Shown here: positions 45,714-53,303 of the stretch, in pieces | How positions within the stretch are numbered: the first letter of the stretch is position 1 | Layout: each line of letters begins with the position of its first letter | Assembly: GCF_014205845.1 (NCBI RefSeq) | Contig: NZ_JACHCR010000005.1 | Location: 124,001-188,000 of the forward strand | Direction of reading: 5' to 3' | DNA length: 64,000 nt | Origin: Mucilaginibacter cryoferens | GTDB taxonomy: Bacteria > Bacteroidota > Bacteroidia > Sphingobacteriales > Sphingobacteriaceae | Notes under the pieces: model-generated | Databases searched by the model: none | What the model saw: the letters and a program-made list of their open reading frames with translations, nothing else | What the model was told of the DNA's origin: nothing | Program-made: the position numbers and the translations under genes

Positions 45714-46682
45714 ATGAAATCTATTTTGAAAAGGAAACTATCTATCATTATTCCGTCGCATAACGAGCAGAATAATATAGGCTATTTGATTCAGGCACTT
45801 ACCAAAACGTTGACGCCCACCGACTACGATTTTGAATTAATTTTTGTTGACGATGGGAGCAGTGATAATACGCTGAACGAGATTAAATTTAACGCAGAGG
45901 TATATACCAATGTTTTTTACGTTGAGCTTTCCAAAAACTTTGGGAAAGACAATGCTTTAAAAGCAGGCATTATGATGGCTACCGGCGATGCCGTAGTAAC
46001 CATGGATGCCGATATGCAGCACCCACCCAACATGATACTAAAAATGCTAGAGTATTGGGAAAACGGCCACGACATTGTTTACACCTACCGGGAGAACGCA
46101 AACCCCCATGCCAGGCTATATCAAAAAGCCACATCTAAACTATTTTATAAGGGCATCAATATGCTATCGGATATTAAACTGGAAAACGGCACCGCCGACT
46201 TTAGGTTAATGGACGAAAAAGTGGTTAAACAATTAAAGCTTATTGATGAGTATGAACTGTTTTTAAGGGGCATTATAAAATGGGCCGGCTTTAAGCAAAT
46301 AGGCATCCCGTATACCCCATCAAAAAGGCATACCGGCGAGGTTAGCTATTCGTTTGTTAAACTGGTAAAGCTGGCTGTTGGCAGCATAATGGCATTTAGC
46401 GCAAAGCCTTTGTACCTCATGACGGGAGTTGGCTTATCTGTATCACTAATGGCTATATTATATATCCCTTATGTACTAATCAGTTTTGCAGCCGGGTATG
46501 CTGTTAACGGCTGGGCTTCTATTATAGCTACTATTGCCTTTTTTGGTGGTATGCAACTATTGGTATTGAGCATCATTGGCGTATATGTAGGTAAAATATT
46601 CATGCAATCTAAAGGGCGGCCTAACTACCTAATCCGGTCAACTAACCTTCTAAGTGTAAATAATGATCTTGTTAGGGTTTGA
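45714..46682 (+). CDS. GT2 polyprenyl-phosphate glycosyltransferase
   Basis: 322 residues. Family 2 core: SIIIPSHNEQNNIGYLI, FVDDGSSDNTL and the metal-binding VTMDADMQHPPN. Two C-terminal membrane helices (about 238-300) as in DPM1/ArnC-like enzymes that put a sugar on undecaprenyl phosphate. The stop overlaps the next gene by 20 bases. Confidence 0.88.
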   Translation: MKSILKRKLSIIIPSHNEQNNIGYLIQALTKTLTPTDYDFELIFVDDGSSDNTLNEIKFNAEVYTNVFYVELSKNFGKDNALKAGIMMATGDAVVTMDADMQHPPNMILKMLEYWENGHDIVYTYRENANPHARLYQKATSKLFYKGINMLSDIKLENGTADFRLMDEKVVKQLKLIDEYELFLRGIIKWAGFKQIGIPYTPSKRHTGEVSYSFVKLVKLAVGSIMAFSAKPLYLMTGVGLSVSLMAILYIPYVLISFAAGYAVNGWASIIATIAFFGGMQLLVLSIIGVYVGKIFMQSKGRPNYLIRSTNLLSVNNDLVRV

Positions 46683-47460
46683 TATAGAGGAGTTTGATCT
46701 GCCATGTGAATACGGCAAAGAGATATCGTTTGATGAGCAGTTAACCGTATCAACCAATGGGGCACATGTTATTTTAGATATACTAAAGTCGACCCAAATT
46801 AAGGCCACGTTTTTTTGTACAGCCCATTATGCCAATCACAGGCCGGAGGTTATATACAGGATTATAGATGAAGGGCATGAGATAGCATCACATGGTTACT
46901 ATCATTCGGATTTTAAGGTCGAACATTTAGCGCAATCAAAAATAAGACTCGAAGAAATTTCGGGTGCCGATGTAAGCGGTTTCAGAATGGCCCGAATGAT
47001 GCCGGTGGATGAACAGGAAATTGCAAAAGGCGGTTATACCTACAACTCCTCCATCAACCCAACCTGGATACCTGGGCGTTACAATAACCTTAAAAAGCCG
47101 CGCACCTGGTTTTATGATCAGGGGGTAATGCAAATTCCGGCATCAGTATCGCCATTGATCCGGTTTCCACTGTTTTGGCTTAGTTTTCATAATTTGCCTT
47201 TAGGATTGCTAAAGTGGATAAGCAAAATCACCCATAAAAAAGACAACTATCTTAATCTGTACTTTCATCCCTGGGAGTTTACAGACCTCACCAATCCAAG
47301 CTGGGGCCTCCCTAAATACGTTACCAAAAACTCGGGCAAGGCATTTGCCAAAAGGTTGGAAGATTTTATTTTATGGGGACAGGCAAACGGATACAAATTT
47401 ACCCGTACCGACGAGTTTGTTAAACTGGTAGATAAAAGGAAACTGAAAGTGGTTGTGTAG
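46663..47460 (+). CDS. Polysaccharide deacetylase (NodB fold)
   Basis: 265 residues. NodB-type motif 1 FDIEEFDL (Asp metal ligand), motif 2 HEIASHGYYHS (His ligands) and C-terminal YFHPWEF. Resembles the XrtA/PEP-CTERM-associated DUF3473-type deacetylase. It overlaps the GT2 gene by 20 bases, so the two act on one lipid-linked or surface glycan. Confidence 0.85.
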   Translation: MILLGFDIEEFDLPCEYGKEISFDEQLTVSTNGAHVILDILKSTQIKATFFCTAHYANHRPEVIYRIIDEGHEIASHGYYHSDFKVEHLAQSKIRLEEISGADVSGFRMARMMPVDEQEIAKGGYTYNSSINPTWIPGRYNNLKKPRTWFYDQGVMQIPASVSPLIRFPLFWLSFHNLPLGLLKWISKITHKKDNYLNLYFHPWEFTDLTNPSWGLPKYVTKNSGKAFAKRLEDFILWGQANGYKFTRTDEFVKLVDKRKLKVVV

Positions 47461-47475
47461 GTTACCAAGAGCAGC

Positions 47476-48378
47476 CTACACCATTTCCCGCTCAAAAATC
47501 TCCTGTATCATTGCTACCTGTTCGGCATAGATAGATCTTTTGCGGGTGCCGAAGTAGAGTGTGTTTTCTATCACATTATAACCCTCCCAAAGCAATTGAA
47601 TGTTACCCTGATCGCGTTCGTTTTTCGACAAAAAATCGGGAATTACAGCTACGCCCTTCCCCCCACTTAAACATCTAATAATTGAACCCATGTTGGGCAC
47701 TATAAAATTGGGTTTAAAATCGGGGCGTTTACCAAAATTAATATGCCAAAAACGCCTCAGATGCTCCATATCTCCCGATGACCCGTACCAGGTTTGCGCC
47801 TTTAACCAATCCTGTATTTTGAGCAGATCTTTTGTTTTCAGCAGCTCATTAAATTGGGCTATGTTAGTTTGCCCGCCGGCCAGTACCACAATCCGTTCCT
47901 TAAAAAATGGTTTATACTCCAGGCCTTTATAATCTCCCTTTTGTGGTGTAATAATCATATCCAGAATGCCACTATCCAAATCGGCCAACATTTGGGGGTA
48001 TTCACCAAACTTGATGATCACGTTAAAGGGCAACGTTGGCAAATAAGATTCGAGCGTAAACTGAAAAGTTTCAAAACACATCCCAATACTGATGGTAGGC
48101 ACATCTTTCTCGGTACTTTTATGAAAGTGCCGCTCGGCTTCTTCCAGCTTGCAAATAGACTCCTGCACGTAGTTATACAATATTTTACCACGCTCGGTTG
48201 ATACCATTTTGCGCGAGGTACGATCAAACAGCTTATACCCCACATAGCTTTCCAACGAGCTTAAATGCAGGCTTACCCCGGGCTGCGAAATAAACAGGGT
48301 TTCGGCCGCGCCGGTTAATGATCCGGTTTCATATATAGCCTTAAACGTACGGAACCACTCTAAATTTACCATGGCCAA
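47476..48378 (-). CDS. LysR-family transcriptional regulator
   Basis: 300 residues. N-terminal winged helix (WFRTFKAIYETGSLTGAAETLF, SQPGVSLHLSSLESYVG, LFDRTSRKMVSTERG) and a periplasmic-binding-like effector domain. Divergent from the MdaB-like gene with 92 bases between starts and an ATAACTTATGTTAT inverted repeat there, so it very likely controls the quinone reductase operon. Confidence 0.87.
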   Translation of the reverse strand: MAMVNLEWFRTFKAIYETGSLTGAAETLFISQPGVSLHLSSLESYVGYKLFDRTSRKMVSTERGKILYNYVQESICKLEEAERHFHKSTEKDVPTISIGMCFETFQFTLESYLPTLPFNVIIKFGEYPQMLADLDSGILDMIITPQKGDYKGLEYKPFFKERIVVLAGGQTNIAQFNELLKTKDLLKIQDWLKAQTWYGSSGDMEHLRRFWHINFGKRPDFKPNFIVPNMGSIIRCLSGGKGVAVIPDFLSKNERDQGNIQLLWEGYNVIENTLYFGTRKRSIYAEQVAMIQEIFEREMV

Positions 48379-48402
48379 CTATCATAATTATAATACAAAG
48401 GT

Positions 48403-48464
48403 ATAACTTATGTTATTTTAATTATAGCAGATAGCGTTTTAATTTTGATGCAAATTAAAAGGAG
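48403..48464 (+). promoter_or_regulatory. LysR operator, -7 box and SD for mdaB-like gene
   Basis: ATAACTTATGTTAT (48403-48416) is an inverted repeat of the LysR-box kind. TAATTTTG (48440-48447) is a -7 box. AAGGAG at 48459-48464 is a clear Shine-Dalgarno, unusual for this genome, 6 bases before the ATG. Confidence 0.55.
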
Positions 48465-48470
48465 ATAAAA

Positions 48471-49109
48471 ATGAAAAACATATTTGTAATAAACGGAGGA
48501 CAGATCTTCGCACATTCGGGTGGTCGCTTTAACAAAACTTTGCTTGATACAACCGTAAATTATTTTGCCGGAAAAGATGAGTTCGAGATCCATTCAACTG
48601 ATATAAACAATGCCTATGATCCTAAACAAGAGGCCGAAAATTATAAATGGGCCGATGTGATCATATACCATACCCCGATCTGGTGGTTTCAACTGCCTAA
48701 TGGCTTTAAAAAGTACATCGACGATGTTTTTACCGCGGGCTACAACAATGGTATTTACCGCAGCGACGGCCGCACGGCCGAAAACCCGACTATTAACTAC
48801 GGCACCGGAGGCCTGATGCATGGCAAAAAGTATATGCTTACCACATCATGGAACGCCCCGGCCGAAGCCTTTACCCTGCCCGGCGAGTTTTTTAACCAGC
48901 ACAGTGTTGATGAAGGCCCTTTGTTTGGCTTTCACCGGATGAACGCCTTTACAGGAATGCAGCCTTTAGAAAGTATCCACTTTTACGATGTGATGAAAAA
49001 CGCTAATATTGCAGCCAACTTGCAAAGCTATCAGGAGCATTTAAATAAGCTATTTATCCAAAACAACCACAAGCATGAAAATTTACTTAACAGCCTTAGT
49101 GAAGTGTAA
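48471..49109 (+). CDS. MdaB-like NAD(P)H quinone reductase
   Basis: 212 residues in the flavodoxin-like fold (KNIFVINGGQIFAHSGGRFNKTLLDT, HTPIWWFQLPNGFKKYIDDVF), matching modulator-of-drug-activity B. It reduces quinones by two electrons, avoiding radicals. The stop overlaps the following ABM gene by 35 bases. Confidence 0.85.
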   Translation: MKNIFVINGGQIFAHSGGRFNKTLLDTTVNYFAGKDEFEIHSTDINNAYDPKQEAENYKWADVIIYHTPIWWFQLPNGFKKYIDDVFTAGYNNGIYRSDGRTAENPTINYGTGGLMHGKKYMLTTSWNAPAEAFTLPGEFFNQHSVDEGPLFGFHRMNAFTGMQPLESIHFYDVMKNANIAANLQSYQEHLNKLFIQNNHKHENLLNSLSEV

Positions 49110-49365
49110 ACCAGGCAATACCACCGAATTAAAAGGCTATTTACAACAATTGGTAGCCGCCTCAACCCAGGAAGAAGCCTGCCTGCAATATGAGCTTTAC
49201 CAATCAACAGAGGATGATACCCAATTCATCTTCCACGAAACCTGGGCCAGTCAGGAAGGATTGGACGTGCACAACCAGCAGCCGCATCTTAAAACGTTTA
49301 TAGCCCAGGCATCGCCCATTTTAGATGGCGGGGTTACTATTTATAAAACGGATAGGGTAGCTTAA
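49075..49365 (+). CDS. YgiN-like quinol monooxygenase (ABM domain)
   Basis: 96 residues of an antibiotic-biosynthesis-monooxygenase dimeric barrel (KIYLTALVKCKPGNTTELKGYL, EEACLQYELYQ, FIFHETWASQEGLDVHNQQPHLKTF). In E. coli mdaB and ygiN sit together and form a quinone redox cycle; the same order here supports that call. Confidence 0.75.
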   Translation: MKIYLTALVKCKPGNTTELKGYLQQLVAASTQEEACLQYELYQSTEDDTQFIFHETWASQEGLDVHNQQPHLKTFIAQASPILDGGVTIYKTDRVA

Positions 49366-49376
49366 TATTAACATTA

Positions 49377-49408
49377 AAAACGCCCCTCGCTTTCATTCGG
49401 GGGCGTTT
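49377..49408 (+). terminator. Terminator after YgiN-like gene
   Basis: AACGCCCC pairs with GGGGCGTT around a 13-base loop, followed by T-rich sequence. Twelve bases after the stop. Confidence 0.7.
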
Positions 49409-49540
49409 CATTATTTTTGCACTTTTTGGTGCATTCGCCTGATGCTTTCCTGGCTTTACCCTATGTTTATTAACAACTATTTCCAACGCCATCATAATCA
49501 ATTTACTATTAAAACAGTATATTACAACCACGAACGTATG

Positions 49541-49575
49541 GTTGGTAACAACACTACCAACGGGCGAATTTAATT
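49541..49575 (+). repeat. Hairpin motif copy A (cassette boundary)
   Basis: GTTGGTA (49541-49547) and TACCAAC (49555-49561) form a stem around ACAACAC, followed by GGGCGAATTTAAT. The same motif in slightly changed form occurs at 51592-51617 (inverted) and 53009-53040 (direct). The rest of the 49409-49679 gap shows nothing else. Confidence 0.75.
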
Positions 49576-49679
49576 ACACCAATATTTGCAGCTTTAGGCG
49601 TAAAAAGATCTCGGCACTTACTTGTATCGGCATTCAATTTCAGACAACTGTAATATTATGATAACCCACAGTCTGTTAT

Positions 49680-50867
49680 ATGCCCTTAGAGAAGTTTATG
49701 GAACAATGCGCCCGTACCAAAGAAATAGCAGACGCTGCTAATCGTCGTTTCGACCGCGAGGTATATCAATTTTTGCGCACATGGGTCCAAAACCACGAGG
49801 ATAAGACATTGCTCCAGTTTGACCAGCCTTTGAATGAGTATTTAGCAAATGACGCCTTGCGCGATTTCTTTTTAAATACACAGCATCCGATACAGCAGTT
49901 GTTAAAAAATCGCTTCATCGCCTGCCATTTGGGTAGACGGGCGCGGGTTGTTTATTTTGCCCCCATTAGCGGCGACCCTTTATTGGCCCCCACAGAGCAG
50001 CGTATCTATAACCTTGCCCGGCGGATGGATAGTGAGCGAATGGACGTTCCATTCCGCTCGGTTTATCCTAACAAGCAGACCGAAGCGGGCGATACCGCGG
50101 AGATCAGCACCTACCCCATCGAATCTGAAGAAATTCGCTATAACAGCGGCAATCATTTTATCAGCCGTCCGGCTAATACGAACGTATTTGATGAAAATAG
50201 TAAGCGCTGCACGGCAAAATCTGAAGGCAATTTATTGGTACTTTTCAAACGCGGCTTCCTGGAAGACCGCCTGCATGATGTAAAAATGCTTACTACTCAA
50301 ATGCACGAGGCCGGTGAAACCCAGCCGCAGTTTTTTGTCATCTACAGCAGGCATTCGTTGGTAGAGGGACATTTTGGAACATCATTGGTGATCATGGACC
50401 CGGCAAATCCCGACTTCCCTCAACGCATTATGGTTTGCGATACCCTACTCAAAGAACTGCCGCAGCACCCGCGCTGGTGGAATCATTTTATCGCCGAATA
50501 TTCGAATGTATTTGGTGATGCCATAGCCGAGATAGTGGAAGATCTGTCGCACCCGCTACAAAAGGTAAATATCAAAGGAGATGCCCCCTATCGCCATGAT
50601 TGGGACTGCCCCTACTACGCCACCAGCATGGCAGATGCATTAGCCGGCCTGGTGAAAAACAACCCGGAACTCTTGTTAAATGGAACCATCGATGAGATCC
50701 ATGATGCAATGAAAGCTATCATGCAGGATTACTATCAACCAGATCATGAAATTAAAACCAGATCCGCTATTCAACAGGTTAACCGGTTAAAGCGTTGGAA
50801 AAGTGGACGGGAAGTGATTAAAGATTTGGTGGTGGAGGTTAGTAGGAAATCCTCTTATGAGTTGTAG
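49680..50867 (+). CDS. Candidate CE-clan cysteine protease/acyltransferase (Ulp1/YopJ-like)
   Basis: 395 residues, no signal peptide or membrane segment, so cytoplasmic or exported by another route. The C-terminal half shows the order His231 (VEGHFGTSLVIMDPA), Asp254 (RIMVCDTLLKEL) and Cys310 (RHDWDCPYYATSMADAL), the H-D-C spacing of CE-clan enzymes such as Ulp1/C48 proteases and YopJ-type acetyltransferases. TSLVIMDPANPDF also resembles the acidic segment of YopJ as I remember it, with Asp240 in place of Glu. His225 is an alternative. The N-terminal ~200 residues are helical and match nothing I know. First gene of the accessory island. Confidence 0.55.
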   Translation: MPLEKFMEQCARTKEIADAANRRFDREVYQFLRTWVQNHEDKTLLQFDQPLNEYLANDALRDFFLNTQHPIQQLLKNRFIACHLGRRARVVYFAPISGDPLLAPTEQRIYNLARRMDSERMDVPFRSVYPNKQTEAGDTAEISTYPIESEEIRYNSGNHFISRPANTNVFDENSKRCTAKSEGNLLVLFKRGFLEDRLHDVKMLTTQMHEAGETQPQFFVIYSRHSLVEGHFGTSLVIMDPANPDFPQRIMVCDTLLKELPQHPRWWNHFIAEYSNVFGDAIAEIVEDLSHPLQKVNIKGDAPYRHDWDCPYYATSMADALAGLVKNNPELLLNGTIDEIHDAMKAIMQDYYQPDHEIKTRSAIQQVNRLKRWKSGREVIKDLVVEVSRKSSYEL

Positions 50868-50950
50868 TGATGAAGTTTGGCGGGAGCGTCATTGCGGCAT
50901 AATTCTTTCACAATTGTTTAAGTTATAAAATTGTAGTAAATTTGATCATC

Positions 50951-51115
50951 ATGAAAGACAAAGTCATCAGATTTGAACCGGACTCAACACAGGCAAAAGC
51001 TGTGATCAGTTTCGTGCGTCAACGTGACGAGTTTACTAAGTCGCTCCAAGAAAAAGCCAAAGAGATTGCCAATGCCAAAACCAGTACTACCGTACAACCT
51101 CCTAAAGTACGATAA
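50951..51115 (+). CDS. Small protein overlapping the next gene, unknown
   Basis: 54 residues: KDKVIRFEPDSTQAKAVI, then a charged helix (SFVRQRDEFTKSLQEKAKEI) and a Thr/Val/Pro tail. It overlaps the following gene by 44 bases in another frame. The size, helix content and coupling resemble an antitoxin or small partner protein, but no family is recognised. Confidence 0.55.
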   Translation: MKDKVIRFEPDSTQAKAVISFVRQRDEFTKSLQEKAKEIANAKTSTTVQPPKVR

Positions 51116-51572
51116 CGGTCAGGCCTACTTCGAGACGGATCACGGACATATTTACACTTATAACTTCGAAAACGTTACATCTGCTGTAATAGAACACGTT
51201 TCACCTTTGCTTGCAGCGTATGACATTACGTTTTACTACTTCGGTTTTACCCCGGATAGCAGTGAAAACTTAAAGTTTGATCCTCGGATATCGTCGACTA
51301 TAAATAATATCGCAAATAAATTCTTCAATGATAAGAATAGGGTTTTGCTTTACGTATGCGATTCGATGGATGGACGGGCAAAAGCGCGGCAAAAATTATT
51401 TGCACATTGGCTGCACAATAATGACTATTACACACTCCACAAGGTAAATATCGAAATTGGAGAGGATGTTATTTATTGTGGCGTTATAACAAGAGCCGAT
51501 TTACCCGACTACAATATCCTTGATAGTGAGTTTATTGCTAAAGCAGAAGATATCTTCACTAAAAAGTTCTAA
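51072..51572 (+). CDS. DUF6169-like protein
   Basis: 166 residues from ATG 51072 (PKPVLPYNLLKYDNGQAYFETD); an in-frame GTG at 51024 would extend it further into the small gene. Mixed alpha/beta with conserved VLLYVCDSMDGRAKARQKLFAHWL and VIYCGVITRADLPDY. It seems to match DUF6169, known mostly from Bacteroidota and without a function. Coupled to the upstream 54-residue gene. Confidence 0.55.
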   Translation: MPKPVLPYNLLKYDNGQAYFETDHGHIYTYNFENVTSAVIEHVSPLLAAYDITFYYFGFTPDSSENLKFDPRISSTINNIANKFFNDKNRVLLYVCDSMDGRAKARQKLFAHWLHNNDYYTLHKVNIEIGEDVIYCGVITRADLPDYNILDSEFIAKAEDIFTKKF

Positions 51573-51591
51573 ACGGAATAATTTATTAGCG

Positions 51592-51617
51592 CGTTGTTGG
51601 GTGTTGTCACCAACAAC
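51592..51617 (-). repeat. Hairpin motif copy B (inverted)
   Basis: GTTGTTGG (51593-51600) pairs with CCAACAAC (51610-51617). 51592-51611 is the reverse complement of copy C (GGTGACAACACCAACAACG) apart from one extra G. It stands 20 bases after the DUF6169-like stop, opposite in orientation to copy A. Confidence 0.75.
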
Positions 51618-51725
51618 TTGTTTTCCGGCGCTTCTTTAGCTTTAAAACATTGCCTTTTCCACTACACTACTTGCCAAGTTGGCTAACGTTAAAAAATAAC
51701 ATTTGGGATCACGACGCTGTCGTTT

Positions 51726-51737
51726 GGTGACAACACC
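51726..51737. repeat. Left 12-bp target-site duplication of IS4 element
   Basis: GGTGACAACACC directly before the left IS end; the same 12 bases follow the right end at 53009-53020. The target is itself a short palindrome, half of hairpin copy C. Confidence 0.85.
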
Positions 51738-53008
51738 ATAGGTGTTCGGAAGATTATTATTTATCCCCATAAGTGGATAATTTAGCTTACCGAGCAACTT
51801 ATCTATCAGATTATTTTGTGACATGGAAGTCAGCGAGCTACTGTCTTTGTTACCCGAAAGCGTGCTTAGCGAGCTGGCTGTATCGACCAATGTTGACAAA
51901 TACTCCAAGAAACTTCAGGGCGAGCTTGTTTTTAAACTGCTACTGCATTGCATCCTTTCTTATAAAGATAATAGCTTAAGAACAATGGAATCTGCCTATG
52001 AATCTATGGCGTTCAAGCTATTAAATACACAAAGAAAAAGTGATAAAATCCGCTTTAGTTCTATTAGTGAAAGACTTTCCAGTATTGAACCTATTTATTT
52101 TGAAAAGCTTTATAATACATGCATTGAGCAGTATGGCATCTTGTTGTCAACGCCTAAACCGGCTTTAATTAGGTTTGATTCGACAATTGTAGCTTTATCA
52201 GGTAAATTGTTAAAAGTCGGGTATAATATTAAAGGTGCAGACTCTGAACACCTCAGGCAGTTAAAATTTACAATTGGATTTTCTAATCTACCTGTAGCAG
52301 TTCATTTTTTTACTGAACAGATTTATACAAGTGAAAATGTAGCGCTTAAAGAGGCCATTGTGGGCTTTAAACCAACAGAGGCGGGTATGATCAGGGTATT
52401 TGATAAGGGAATTACATCCAGAAAGACATATGATGATTTTACTAAAGATAGTATTCCCTTTATTTCCAGGGTCAGTTTAAAGAGTAAGAGACTACCTGTA
52501 ACTGAAAATATCTTGCAAGAGCCGGTACAAACGGCTACATTAAATATTATCAGTGATAGCTCAGTTTATTTATTTAAGGCAGGGCCGGTAAGAGCAGAAA
52601 AAACAGTAAGATGCATCGAAGCTATAAGGAGAGAAACAGGAGAAGAAATTATTTTTGTTACTAATATTGATGAATTAAGTGCGGCAGATATTACCATGCT
52701 CTATAAACATAGATGGGAAATCGAAGTGTTCTTTAAATTCCTAAAACAGGAATTAAACTTTAGTCACCTTATCAACAGAAGCGAAAATGGCATCAAAGTG
52801 ATGCTATACTGTACAATGATCGCCGCTATATTATTACTCACTTATAAAGAACTTAATGGCCTGAAAGGATATAAAATCATGAAGCAACGGTTCGTTCATG
52901 AATTGGAAAAATCATTAATGAAGGACTTTGTTTTGATTTGTGGAGGCGACCCCGATAAGGTGGACATGTTCTTAAAAAGCCCTCCGGAATAATCTTCCGA
53001 ACACCTAT
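51738..53008 (+). mobile_element. IS4-family insertion sequence (1271 bp)
   Basis: Terminal inverted repeats of 21 bases are perfect (51738-51758, ATAGGTGTTCGGAAGATTAT..., and 52988-53008). The repeats could be read as 25 bases if the palindromic target is counted. A 12-bp target duplication flanks it, in the range of IS4-family elements (IS231 group 10-12 bp). It holds one intact transposase gene whose stop lies inside the right repeat. Intact ends and gene indicate a recent, possibly active insertion. Confidence 0.9.
51823..52992 (+). CDS. IS4-family transposase
   Basis: 389 residues. DDE residues: Asp in IRFDSTIVAL, Asp in IRVFDKGITS, and Glu within YKHRWEIEVFFKFLK, which exactly fits the IS4 signature Y-x2-R-x3-E-x6-K. 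Full length, no frameshift. A/T-rich relative to the genome. Confidence 0.93.
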   Translation: MEVSELLSLLPESVLSELAVSTNVDKYSKKLQGELVFKLLLHCILSYKDNSLRTMESAYESMAFKLLNTQRKSDKIRFSSISERLSSIEPIYFEKLYNTCIEQYGILLSTPKPALIRFDSTIVALSGKLLKVGYNIKGADSEHLRQLKFTIGFSNLPVAVHFFTEQIYTSENVALKEAIVGFKPTEAGMIRVFDKGITSRKTYDDFTKDSIPFISRVSLKSKRLPVTENILQEPVQTATLNIISDSSVYLFKAGPVRAEKTVRCIEAIRRETGEEIIFVTNIDELSAADITMLYKHRWEIEVFFKFLKQELNFSHLINRSENGIKVMLYCTMIAAILLLTYKELNGLKGYKIMKQRFVHELEKSLMKDFVLICGGDPDKVDMFLKSPPE

Positions 53009-53040
53009 GGTGACAACACCAACAACGGGTGGAATTAAAA
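53009..53040 (+). repeat. Hairpin motif copy C with right target duplication
   Basis: GGTGACAACACC (53009-53020) is the right target duplication. With what follows (AACAACGGGTGGAATTAAAA) it rebuilds the same motif as copy A. The IS inserted precisely into this copy. Confidence 0.75.
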
Positions 53041-53136
53041 GTTGATGAATTGACAAAGCTAAAACAGATCAGGAAAACATTGGATCAATCGTTACTACAG
53101 ATTGCGCCGGTTCAATTGAAAAACATTCGAGTTTAA
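53029..53136 (+). pseudogene. Possible gene remnant
   Basis: An open stretch of 35 codons beginning with GTG inside copy C (VELKVDELTKLKQIR, ending IAPVQLKNIRV) reads like the charged helical end of a protein. No upstream part is found. It could be the tail of a lost cassette gene or chance. Nothing else is seen up to 53303. Confidence 0.25.
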
Positions 53137-53303
53137 TACGCTTTTTAGTAACGATACTCTATTGAATAATCCTTAAGGCCTGTTCACAAAATACATGGAA
53201 GCTTCATAAAGGAATATTGCGCTTATTAAAGGGAAGCATGGAAACAATTACTCTGGTTTAATAATACTTTCTATATTTAGAACATAAACCTTGCTTACTT
53301 AAA

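Noticed and set aside
49541..53040. Integron attC arrays
   Set aside because: The hairpins are short, the R-box pairs are not convincing, orientation is mixed and no integrase is in the window; kept only as an idea to test.
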